From Legionellaceae bacterium (lineage in GTDB: Bacteria > Pseudomonadota > Gammaproteobacteria > Legionellales > Legionellaceae): a stretch of 5,335 nucleotides of DNA. The translations under genes were made by a program, and so were the position numbers. The notes under the pieces are model-generated. The model was not told the origin of the DNA. It saw nothing but the letters and a program-made list of their open reading frames with translations, and made no database searches. The DNA lies in assembly GCA_947470005.1 (NCBI GenBank), contig CANISA010000126.1, positions 1 through 5,335 on the forward strand. The letters run 5' to 3'. Below, one piece after another: positions 1 to 5,335 of this stretch (its first letter is position 1; each line of letters starts with the position of its first letter).

Positions 1-70
1 CGAGTTTGATCTTATTTATCAATGGGTTGCAGTGCGAATTAAAGTTTTTTTTATGTCAGCATCTCCTGGA

Positions 71-103
71 TGCCGCGGATAAACCGCGGCACGTCGCCGG
101 CGA
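71..103. repeat. REP-like GC-rich hairpin with adjacent palindrome
   Basis: Seen directly: TGCCGCGG (71-78) and CCGCGGCA (84-91) form a perfect 8-bp stem with the 5-base loop ATAAA. Three bases on, TCGCCGGCGA (94-103) is a perfect 10-bp palindrome. The block is far more GC-rich than the sequence on either side. A GC-rich stem preceded by CCTGGA recalls the dispersed intergenic REP-type palindromes of many proteobacteria, but that resemblance is from memory. No T-run follows closely, so a Rho-independent terminator is not supported. Confidence 0.55.
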
Positions 104-109
104 GGGATC

Positions 110-183
110 AAATGTCAACAGGCCCTAGTGTCTGTTGAAATGTCAACAGGCCCTAGTGTCTGTTGAAATGTCAACAGACACTA
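110..183. repeat. 28-bp tandem repeat, two full copies plus a partial third
   Basis: Two identical 28-bp units (110-137 and 138-165) each begin AAATGTCAACAGGCCC and end TAGTGTCTGTTG. A third copy starts at 166, is identical for 12 bases (166-177) and then diverges. Each unit contains TCAACAG and CTGTTGA as inverted partners, so the array can fold in several ways. The two half-units are themselves related: the reverse complement of the first half reads GGGCCTGTTGACA, and the second half begins GTGTCTGTTGA. That is the look of abutting terminal inverted repeats of a small mobile element, but no transposase is present in the window. Confidence 0.8.
154..183. repeat. Perfect 13-bp inverted repeat with 4-base loop
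   Basis: TAGTGTCTGTTGA (154-166) is exactly complementary to TCAACAGACACTA (171-183), with AATG between them. It spans the end of the second tandem unit and the diverged third copy. The two substitutions that set the third copy apart (G to A at 178, C to A at 180) are what make the arms match perfectly. An eight-T run lies at 196-203, 12 bases beyond the stem, which is too far for a standard intrinsic terminator. It could be a collapsed mobile-element end pair or a protein-binding palindrome. Confidence 0.75.
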
Positions 184-189
184 ATTAGA

Positions 190-393
190 TCATTCTTTTT
201 TTTCTAGATGGAACGAGAGCCCCAGCCTGATAATCCTATCGTAAATGTTGGTCAACCGCTTGATGCGTGCTATTGGTATTTCAGGCTCATTTTTAAATTG
301 GAAAATACTCTCCAGGTTTAAATAAAGCAGAGGTGTACCTAGTGTGGTTGTACTCGAATTAAAAATGCGCGATGCACGTCTAGAATTTAACAC
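190..393 (-). pseudogene. Doubtful minus-strand reading frame, possible gene remnant
   Basis: A 67-codon minus-strand frame starts at a GTG (393) and ends at TGA (190-192). The frame stays open upstream to about 469, into the start of ruvB. I do not recognise the product. Its C-terminal half is rich in Ile, Leu, Arg and Lys (for example IARIKRLTNIYDRIIRLGL) and would form a plausible amphipathic helix, so it may be the tail of a decayed gene. Against it: no clear ribosome binding site precedes the GTG, it overlaps the region where the ruvB promoter should lie, and its length is near chance expectation. Confidence 0.2.
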
Positions 394-432
394 AGGATTC
401 GCCTGCGCCGTAACACGCGTTGATAAAAGCTG

Positions 433-441
433 TGGTAGAAT
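433..441 (+). promoter_or_regulatory. Candidate extended -10 promoter for ruvB
   Basis: TGGTAGAAT (433-441) matches an extended -10 element: TG, one base, then TAGAAT, five of six to the sigma-70 consensus. The bases about 17 upstream (413-418, ACACGC) are a poor -35, which an extended -10 can partly compensate. Transcription would begin near 448 and give a leader of roughly 23 bases before the ATG at 471. This position would rule out translation starting at the upstream in-frame TTG (420). The site is predicted by eye only. Confidence 0.4.
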
Positions 442-470
442 GCAGAGATTCGCACCAACTCCGTTGCCTC

Positions 471-1478
471 ATGCTGGAAAGTGACCGTTTGATTAGTGTA
501 CAATCGAGCCCTTCGGAAGAAGCGTTGGATCGTGCGATACGCCCGCTGAGTCTTGATGAGTACATTGGTCAAGAGGATGTTCGTTCGCAGATGCAGGTGT
601 TTATTCAAGCATCCCTGAAGCGCAACGAAGCGCTGGATCATGTGTTGATTTTTGGTCCGCCGGGTCTTGGAAAAACGACGCTTGCAAATATCATTGCGCA
701 TGAATTAGGTGTTAATTTGCGCCAAACGTCGGGCCCTGTGCTTGAGCGTCCGGGTGATATGGCTGCAATCTTGACTAATCTTCAAGAAAAAGACGTGTTA
801 TTTATCGACGAGATCCATCGTCTGAGTCCGGTGATTGAGGAAATTTTGTACCCGGCCATGGAAGATTACAAGCTGGATATTTTGATTGGTGAGGGACCTG
901 CTGCGCGCTCGATTAAATTGGAGCTGCCACCGTTTACGTTGATTGGTGCGACCACGCGCGCGGGTTCATTGACCTCTCCGTTGAGGGATCGGTTTGGGAT
1001 TGTCCAGCGGCTTGAATTTTATACGGTGGAGGATCTAACTAAAATTGTTGTTCGTTCAGCGCGATTACTTCAAGTCCCAGCGGATCCTGCTGGTGCTGTT
1101 GAAATTGCCCGACGGGCACGAGGGACGCCTCGCATTGCCAACCGGCTGTTACGCCGTGTTCGCGATTATGCGGAGGTGAAGGGAGATGGCGTGATCACTG
1201 CTGACATGGCGCATTTTGCGTTGGATAAGTTGCAAGTGGATGATCATGGGTTTGATATCATGGATAGAAAATTATTGTTAGCCGTGATTGAACGGTTCAG
1301 TGGTGGGCCGGTGGGAGTGGATAGCATTGCTGCTGCTATTGGGGAAGAAAAAGGAACCATTGAAGACGTGATCGAGCCGTATCTCATCCAACAGGGTTTT
1401 TTGATGCGTACCCCACGCGGTCGAATGGCAACACCATTAGCGTATCGGCATTTTGGGTTGATCGTAGAACAAAATTAG
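471..1478 (+). CDS. ruvB: Holliday junction branch migration ATPase RuvB
   Basis: RuvB is the cytoplasmic AAA+ motor that, with RuvA, drives branch migration of Holliday junctions in recombinational repair. The 335-residue product has the family's usual length. Walker A is GPPGLGKT (62-69, Lys68). Walker B is LFIDEIH (110-116, Asp113-Glu114). Sensor 1 lies in LIGATTRAG (158-166). The arginine finger is Arg174 in RDRFG. Sensor 2 lies in GTPRIANRLLRR (218-229). The C-terminal winged helix ends with RTPRGRMAT (313-321). The frame is open back to a TTG at 420, but ATG 471 gives the conserved MLESDRLIS start, lined up with the E. coli protein. No Shine-Dalgarno sequence precedes this ATG. ruvA and ruvC, often immediately upstream, are not visible here. 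Confidence 0.97.
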   Translation: MLESDRLISVQSSPSEEALDRAIRPLSLDEYIGQEDVRSQMQVFIQASLKRNEALDHVLIFGPPGLGKTTLANIIAHELGVNLRQTSGPVLERPGDMAAILTNLQEKDVLFIDEIHRLSPVIEEILYPAMEDYKLDILIGEGPAARSIKLELPPFTLIGATTRAGSLTSPLRDRFGIVQRLEFYTVEDLTKIVVRSARLLQVPADPAGAVEIARRARGTPRIANRLLRRVRDYAEVKGDGVITADMAHFALDKLQVDDHGFDIMDRKLLLAVIERFSGGPVGVDSIAAAIGEEKGTIEDVIEPYLIQQGFLMRTPRGRMATPLAYRHFGLIVEQN

Positions 1479-1513
1479 ACAGGCGCCGATTCAAACGTGA
1501 AGTGCAACAGATT

Positions 1514-1520
1514 GAGAGGA
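1514..1520 (+). promoter_or_regulatory. Ribosome binding site fixing the tolQ GTG start
   Basis: GAGAGGA is a strong Shine-Dalgarno sequence ending seven bases before GTG 1528. It supports that non-ATG start, and the nearby ATG at 1538 is out of frame. The whole 1479-1527 gap shows no terminator hairpin, so read-through from ruvB into tolQ is plausible. Confidence 0.75.
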
Positions 1521-1527
1521 ATTAAAC

Positions 1528-2202
1528 GTGGAAAGTCATGTAAGTGTGTTGGGTTATTTTATTCAAGCGGGGTTTGTTGTTAAATCCGTGATGTTGCTGT
1601 TATTGGTTGCTTCGGTGTTTTCATGGACTTTAATTCTACAGCGCGCTTGGTACTTCAAACAAAAGAAAGCGCAGTACGATGTGTTTATTCGACGTTTTTG
1701 GGGGTCCTCTGATTTGAGCATCCTGTACGCAGACATTGACAGCAAAGTGGAAGAGCGGCATGGATTGGCAGCGATTTTTCATGCCGGCTTTAAAGAATTT
1801 TTACGTGTCCGAACGCCAGGTTCAGTTCCTTTTGAGCCGATCCAACGCGTCATGCAAATTAGCCATGCGAAAGAGGCGGAATGTTTAGAACAGCATCTGC
1901 CTTGGTTTGCTTCGGTGGGGTCGTTGTCACCGTACGTCGGGTTGTTTGGTACGGTCTGTGGGATAATGACTACGTTTCAAGCCTTAGGCCATGCGCAACA
2001 AGCGACCATCGCCATGGTGGCGCCTGGGATTTCAGAAGCATTGGTTGCGACGGCTCTGGGTCTTTTTACCGCCATTCCGGCCGTTATTGCGTTTAACCGA
2101 TACAGCACCCGCGCCAATGGGTTGTTAAATCGTTATGATTTGTTCCAAGATGAGTTTGTTGCACTCATTGCGCAACAAACGGATCTACCAATCAAGGGAT
2201 AA
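1528..2202 (+). CDS. tolQ: Tol-Pal system proton-channel subunit TolQ
   Basis: TolQ is the inner-membrane channel subunit that, with TolR, converts the proton gradient into force on TolA; it belongs to the ExbB/MotA family. The 224-residue product shows the expected three membrane segments: about 17-37, 127-151 and 168-189. A large cytoplasmic loop lies between the first two and carries the family motif AGFKEFLRV (86-94; E. coli has SGFKEFVRL). Segment 2 holds GSLSPYVGLFGTV (131-143) and segment 3 ALVATALGLFTAIPA (171-185). Thr142 and Thr175 match the channel-lining threonines T145 and T178 of E. coli. Cys144 replaces the Trp of E. coli GTVWGIM, an unremarkable-looking difference. The start is GTG. 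The ybgC thioesterase gene often found before tolQ is absent. tolR follows after five bases. Confidence 0.96.
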   Translation: MESHVSVLGYFIQAGFVVKSVMLLLLVASVFSWTLILQRAWYFKQKKAQYDVFIRRFWGSSDLSILYADIDSKVEERHGLAAIFHAGFKEFLRVRTPGSVPFEPIQRVMQISHAKEAECLEQHLPWFASVGSLSPYVGLFGTVCGIMTTFQALGHAQQATIAMVAPGISEALVATALGLFTAIPAVIAFNRYSTRANGLLNRYDLFQDEFVALIAQQTDLPIKG

Positions 2203-2207
2203 CGTTT

Positions 2208-2666
2208 ATGCTTAGAAAAAAACCGGCGCGAATTAGCCCGATTGCGGATATCAATGTGGTGCCTTACATCGATGTGATGTTGGTGCTGTTGGTTATTTTT
2301 ATGATAACGGCTCCAATGCTTACACAAGGTGTCACCGTTGACTTACCGAAGACGGCGAGTGATACCATTAAAGCGTCTGGTCGAGAGCCGGTGATTGTTT
2401 CTGTCGACCGAACAGGCGCTTATTTTCTTAATGTTCACAGTAACCCCAATGCACCCATCGACCCACAAGCGCTGAGGGTGCGTGTTGCCGCTGAGTTGGC
2501 CCTTGCGCGAGAAACGGGTGAAAAACGTGACGTGCTGGTGAAGGGTGATCAAGGGGTGCCTTACGGTAAAGTGGTTGAAGCCATGAGTTTGTTGAAGCAG
2601 GCGGGAGCGGAGCAAGTGGGTTTATTGACCGATTCCAGTGACTTATCGAAGGAAGGGCAGGCATGA
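2208..2666 (+). CDS. tolR: Tol-Pal system stator protein TolR
   Basis: TolR is the ExbD-family partner of TolQ: a single-pass inner-membrane protein whose transmembrane aspartate takes part in proton translocation and whose periplasmic domain dimerises. The 152-residue product has a short basic N terminus, then ADINVVPYIDVMLVLLVIFM (13-32). Asp22 aligns with the essential Asp23 of E. coli TolR. The membrane segment is about 22-39 and is followed by the conserved TAPMLTQGVTVDLP (34-47). The C-terminal part holds VPYGKVVEAMSLLKQAG (117-133) and VGLLTD (137-142), matching the periplasmic fold. It is about ten residues longer than E. coli TolR at the C terminus. AAGGGA (2194-2199) is the ribosome binding site, inside the end of tolQ. 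Its stop overlaps the tolA start (ATGA, 2663-2666), indicating translational coupling. Confidence 0.96.
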   Translation: MLRKKPARISPIADINVVPYIDVMLVLLVIFMITAPMLTQGVTVDLPKTASDTIKASGREPVIVSVDRTGAYFLNVHSNPNAPIDPQALRVRVAAELALARETGEKRDVLVKGDQGVPYGKVVEAMSLLKQAGAEQVGLLTDSSDLSKEGQA

Positions 2667-3634
2667 TTCAATCGCGACCTTATCAAATGTTCTTTTTTTC
2701 AGCCCTGATTCTTCACGGCATGGTGGCTTTATTACTCTTGTGGGATAACACGAGCAATGAGCGCCCCGCGATGACGCTCGAAGCGAAAAATACAACGGCG
2801 CCGAGCGCGCAGGCACCGGAGCCCCAACAACAGGCGATTCAAGCCGTGAGTGTGGATTCGCACGAGGTCATGGCCGCAGTCAACGAGTTGAAGGCTGAAC
2901 GCCAGCGCACGGCACTTGCTGAAAAAAATCGACAACTTGCGTTGGCCTCTCAGGCGGAAGCGGCTCGCCGTAAGCGCGTTGAAGAGCAACAAAAGTTTGA
3001 GCGGTTAAAGGCAGAATCGGCAAAAATGGCACTTGCCCAGAAGAAACGTTTGGCCGAAGAGCAGCAACATTTGCAACAACTCGCAAAACAAAAAGAGGCC
3101 GAGAAACAACAGCTCGAAGCGCTTCAAAATCAACAGCGTGATATTCAAAAACAACAAAAAGAAGAAGAGAAAACCCTGGCTGCTTTGCGTACAAAGACAA
3201 CAGAAGAGCACGCGCGAGAAACACAGGCAAATGCGGCTCGTGCAGCGGAGGCCTTAGCCAAGCAGCAGCAAATCGTCAAGCAACAGCAAGCGGCGGCCAT
3301 GCAACAGGCTTCTCAAGAGGCGGCAGATAAAACGCGCATTGCGGGTGTTGTTGACAAATACAAGGCATTGATTATACACGCAATCAGCCAGCAGTGGATT
3401 TTGCCCGATCATGCAGACAGCCGGTTGTCGAGTCAATTTAGAATCAGGCTTGCACCCAATGGGGCGGTGCTTGAAGTGAGTTTGACTCGAAGCAGTGGAG
3501 ATCCGATTCTTGATCGCTCCGCTCAATCGGCAATCTACAAAGCCTCGCCGTTGCCGGTGCCGAGTGAATCCGACATGTTTAACTTATTCCGTGACATCAG
3601 CCTCACGGTACGACCAGAAAATGCGCAGGGGTAA
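2663..3634 (+). CDS. tolA: Tol-Pal system periplasm-spanning protein TolA
   Basis: TolA is anchored in the inner membrane, is energised by TolQR, and reaches across the periplasm to TolB and Pal. The 323-residue product shows the three-domain plan. The N-terminal membrane anchor is about 9-27. A linker rich in Pro, Gln and Ala follows (about 40-65). A long Gln/Glu/Lys/Ala-rich region (about 72-225) is predicted helical or coiled coil. The globular C-terminal domain is about 226-323, with FRIRLAPNGAVLEV (259-272) and SPLPVP (295-300). It is shorter than the roughly 420-residue E. coli protein, mainly in the helical domain, which varies widely in this family. The C-terminal domain has no cysteines, unlike E. 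coli. The anchor has Ser13 and His18, five apart rather than the four of E. coli TolA and TonB. GGAAGGG (2651-2657) is the ribosome binding site. Confidence 0.94.
   Translation: MIQSRPYQMFFFSALILHGMVALLLLWDNTSNERPAMTLEAKNTTAPSAQAPEPQQQAIQAVSVDSHEVMAAVNELKAERQRTALAEKNRQLALASQAEAARRKRVEEQQKFERLKAESAKMALAQKKRLAEEQQHLQQLAKQKEAEKQQLEALQNQQRDIQKQQKEEEKTLAALRTKTTEEHARETQANAARAAEALAKQQQIVKQQQAAAMQQASQEAADKTRIAGVVDKYKALIIHAISQQWILPDHADSRLSSQFRIRLAPNGAVLEVSLTRSSGDPILDRSAQSAIYKASPLPVPSESDMFNLFRDISLTVRPENAQG
3627..3631 (+). promoter_or_regulatory. Ribosome binding site supporting the tolB GTG start
   Basis: AGGGG within the last codons of tolA ends six bases before GTG 3638. That start yields a complete signal peptide, so the site and the protein agree on it. 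Confidence 0.6.
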
Positions 3635-3637
3635 ATT

Positions 3638-4891
3638 GTGATTAATCGTGTAGTGAGTGTCTGTTTATTGCTTCTCTCAAGCTCCGTTTTTGCACTGGAT
3701 TTGGAGTTAACGCAAGGAATTAATGCGGCGCTACCCATTGGAATCGATGGCTTTGGTTACGAATCCCAAGCTTCGGCATTTAACGACGTGATTAACAATG
3801 ATCTACGTATGTCGGGGCAATTCAAGCTCATTTTGCCATCGCAAGGCGCTGCATCGCTTGAAACGTGGCAACGTCTTGGTGCAGACAGTGTGTTGTCGGG
3901 CCGTGTCAATAAAATAGGGAGCAATCGTTACGCGGTGCATGTCGAGTTGGCCGATGCGGCCGCGAGAGGTCGATTGCTGTTGGCTAAAGATTATCAGGTG
4001 AATGAAGCCGCACTCCGTGGGCTGGCCCATCATGTCAGTGATGAGGTGTACCAGAAATTGACCGGTGAGCGAGGCATTTTTTCTACGCGGATGGCTTACG
4101 TTTTGGTGCAACGACGCGCTGAAAACACGCGGTATTCCTTGGAAGTAGCTGACGTGGACAGCAGCAATCCACAGAGCTTGTTGGTTTCAACGGCACCCAT
4201 CATGTCGCCTGCGTGGTCACCTGACGGTCGACAAATTGCTTACGTGTCGTTTGAGAAAACACGCGCGCAAATTTTTACAGTGGATGTTGAAACGGGGAAG
4301 CGGCGTTTGCTCACTGATTTTCCAGGCATCAATGGTGCGCCGGCGTGGTCGCCGGATGGCCGCCAGTTGGCGGTGGTCTTATCCAAGGGAGGCAATCCTA
4401 AAATTTACACCGTGGATCTTGCGAGCGGTGCGATGAAACAAGTTACTTTTGGGGAGGCGATTGATACAGAGCCACGGTTCTCCCCAGATGGACTCTCGAT
4501 GTTATTCACCTCAGGCCGAGGGGGCTCGCCTCAAGTGTACAAGCTGACCTTAGCGAGTGGTGCTATCTCTCGGGTTACGTTTGATGGTAATTACAATGCC
4601 AAAGCGTCCTACACACCCAATCAGCAGCAAGTGGTTATGCTTCATCGCGAAGAGCGATCGTTTAACATTGGGGTCTTGCAAGTGAGCCGAGGGATGGTAA
4701 CGGCGTTGACTGACTCGCCCATGGATGAATCTCCTTCGATTGCGCCGAATGGTCGTTTAGTGTTGTATGCAACGCATTATCAAGATAAAGGCGTGCTTGC
4801 GATCGTATCGCTTGATGGCCGAGTTCGAATGCGTCTTCCCCCAAGGGATGGCGATGTTCAAGAGCCAGCTTGGTCGCCATACCTTGGATGA
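3638..4891 (+). CDS. tolB: Tol-Pal system periplasmic beta-propeller TolB
   Basis: TolB is a soluble periplasmic protein that binds Pal and TolA and releases Pal for binding peptidoglycan during division. The 417-residue product starts at GTG with a signal peptide (about 1-19) that most likely cleaves after VFA (17-19). The mature N terminus LDLELTQGINAA is the TolA-contacting strand known as the TolB box. An N-terminal alpha/beta domain follows (about 30-145), including LTGERGIFSTRMAYV (141-155). The C-terminal six-bladed propeller (about 155-417) carries repeats WSPDG (193-197), WSPDG (237-241), FSPDG (281-285), a degenerate YTPNQ (325-329), IAPNG (368-372) and the terminal WSPYL (412-416), as in E. 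coli. It lies three bases after tolA. pal, which often follows, is not in the next position. Confidence 0.97.
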   Translation: MINRVVSVCLLLLSSSVFALDLELTQGINAALPIGIDGFGYESQASAFNDVINNDLRMSGQFKLILPSQGAASLETWQRLGADSVLSGRVNKIGSNRYAVHVELADAAARGRLLLAKDYQVNEAALRGLAHHVSDEVYQKLTGERGIFSTRMAYVLVQRRAENTRYSLEVADVDSSNPQSLLVSTAPIMSPAWSPDGRQIAYVSFEKTRAQIFTVDVETGKRRLLTDFPGINGAPAWSPDGRQLAVVLSKGGNPKIYTVDLASGAMKQVTFGEAIDTEPRFSPDGLSMLFTSGRGGSPQVYKLTLASGAISRVTFDGNYNAKASYTPNQQQVVMLHREERSFNIGVLQVSRGMVTALTDSPMDESPSIAPNGRLVLYATHYQDKGVLAIVSLDGRVRMRLPPRDGDVQEPAWSPYLG

Positions 4892-4898
4892 GTGACGG

Positions 4899-5335
4899 AT
4901 GAAAAAAGGCCTATTTATTGGCACATTGTGTTGCGTCTTGTTTTCAACCCCTGTGTTTAGTTGGAATGCCGTAGGCCACCGTATGATCGCGCAAATTGCG
5001 GTTAATCACCTAACTCCCCAGGCATACGTTCGTTTCAATGCCTATAATCATGCGCTGGATAGGCGCGATAGACCGCAAACCCTTGTTAGTGCAGCGGTCT
5101 GGCTGGATACCTTTCATCGAAGAGGTTCTCGGGATTGGGATCCCATGCATTACCTGGATATTCCTTTTTCGGACGATGGCAGTCCACTCCCCGCACAAAA
5201 GCGCATGAACGCCGTTTTAGCCATACGTGAAGCCCGTCAAACATTACTCAATCAACAGGCATCGTTGCATGAACGTGCGATTGCCGTGCGTATTCTCCTG
5301 CATGTGGTCGGTGATCTTCATCAGCCGTTGCATGC
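4899..5335 (+). CDS. S1/P1-family nuclease, exported, 3' end outside window
   Basis: This is the N-terminal 145 codons of a zinc-dependent S1/P1-type nuclease, a family that cleaves single-stranded DNA and RNA and often has 3'-nucleotidase activity. A signal peptide (1-21) precedes WNAVGHR. Cleavage after Ser21 would expose Trp22, which fits because the N-terminal Trp of P1 nuclease is itself a zinc ligand. Further expected ligands are His27, Asp70 in SAAVWLD, His84 in MHYLDIP, and His135, Asp139 and His145 in HVVGDLHQPLH. The last two ligands known for the family (His149 and Asp153 in P1 numbering) lie beyond the edge. ATG 4899 is seven bases after the tolB stop, with a weak GGATGAG (4886-4892) spanning that stop, so co-expression with tolB is likely. 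The substrate and any role in envelope biology cannot be read from sequence. Confidence 0.92.
   Translation, partial: MKKGLFIGTLCCVLFSTPVFSWNAVGHRMIAQIAVNHLTPQAYVRFNAYNHALDRRDRPQTLVSAAVWLDTFHRRGSRDWDPMHYLDIPFSDDGSPLPAQKRMNAVLAIREARQTLLNQQASLHERAIAVRILLHVVGDLHQPLH

Noticed and set aside
110..183. Possible CRISPR array made of 28-bp repeats
   Set aside because: The units abut directly with no spacers between them, and no cas gene is present.
154..203. Rho-independent terminator formed by the 13-bp stem and the T8 run at 196-203
   Set aside because: The T-run begins 13 bases beyond the stem and the stem is not GC-rich. No gene ends on the + strand just before it.
208..320. Short + strand frame starting at ATG 208, about 37 codons
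   Set aside because: It has no ribosome binding site, only a T-run upstream, and no recognisable protein features. The length is within chance.
420..470. Extended ruvB N terminus from TTG 420
   Set aside because: RuvB proteins begin at the position of ATG 471. The extra 17 residues do not resemble the family and overlap the predicted -10 element.
2880..3257. Open frames on the minus strand and in another + frame across tolA
   Set aside because: They result from the CAA/CAG/AAA/GAA-rich coiled-coil coding of tolA, which avoids stops in other frames. Their translations are low-complexity runs of Leu/Phe or Lys/Asn.
3803..4111. 102-codon minus-strand frame inside tolB
   Set aside because: It lies wholly within a clear tolB coding sequence, has no family features and no plausible promoter.
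4888..4902. Alternative start ATG 4888 for the downstream nuclease
   Set aside because: That frame stops after four codons (ATG AGT GAC GGA TGA). ATG 4899 gives a full signal peptide.

Overview
This window is chromosomal DNA from a Gram-negative proteobacterium, most likely a gammaproteobacterium. The evidence is a RuvB that keeps E. coli numbering at its key residues, followed on the same strand by tolQ-tolR-tolA-tolB, the inner-membrane and periplasmic parts of the Tol-Pal envelope system. The ruvB-tol linkage, an S1/P1-type nuclease gene and REP-like palindromes upstream fit the Legionellales/Coxiella side of the class. That placement is an inference from gene order and style only.

Layout. 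Positions 1-470 hold no convincing intact gene. They contain a GC-rich hairpin (71-91), a neighbouring perfect palindrome (94-103), and a 28-bp tandem repeat in two full copies plus a partial third (110-183) whose end forms a perfect 13-bp inverted repeat. After these comes AT-rich sequence with a doubtful minus-strand reading frame (190-393) and a possible ruvB promoter (433-441). ruvB runs 471-1478. After 49 bases with no terminator, tolQ (1528-2202), tolR (2208-2666), tolA (2663-3634) and tolB (3638-4891) are packed with gaps of 3-5 bases or a 4-base overlap. Seven bases after tolB an S1/P1-family nuclease gene begins (4899) and runs off the right edge. All six genes are on the + strand and could be one transcript.

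How the genes work together. RuvB is the ATP-driven motor of Holliday-junction branch migration and is not mechanistically linked to Tol. TolQ and TolR form the proton-driven stator in the inner membrane. They energise TolA, which spans the periplasm and contacts TolB. TolB works with the outer-membrane lipoprotein Pal during cell constriction and in keeping the outer membrane intact. The downstream nuclease has a signal peptide and would act outside the cytoplasm.

Departures from the textbook arrangement: no ruvA or ruvC is visible before ruvB, there is no ybgC before tolQ, and the slot after tolB where pal often sits is taken by the nuclease gene. I found no previously undescribed system. 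The points most worth a second look are the repeat cluster at the left edge and the nuclease in the pal position.
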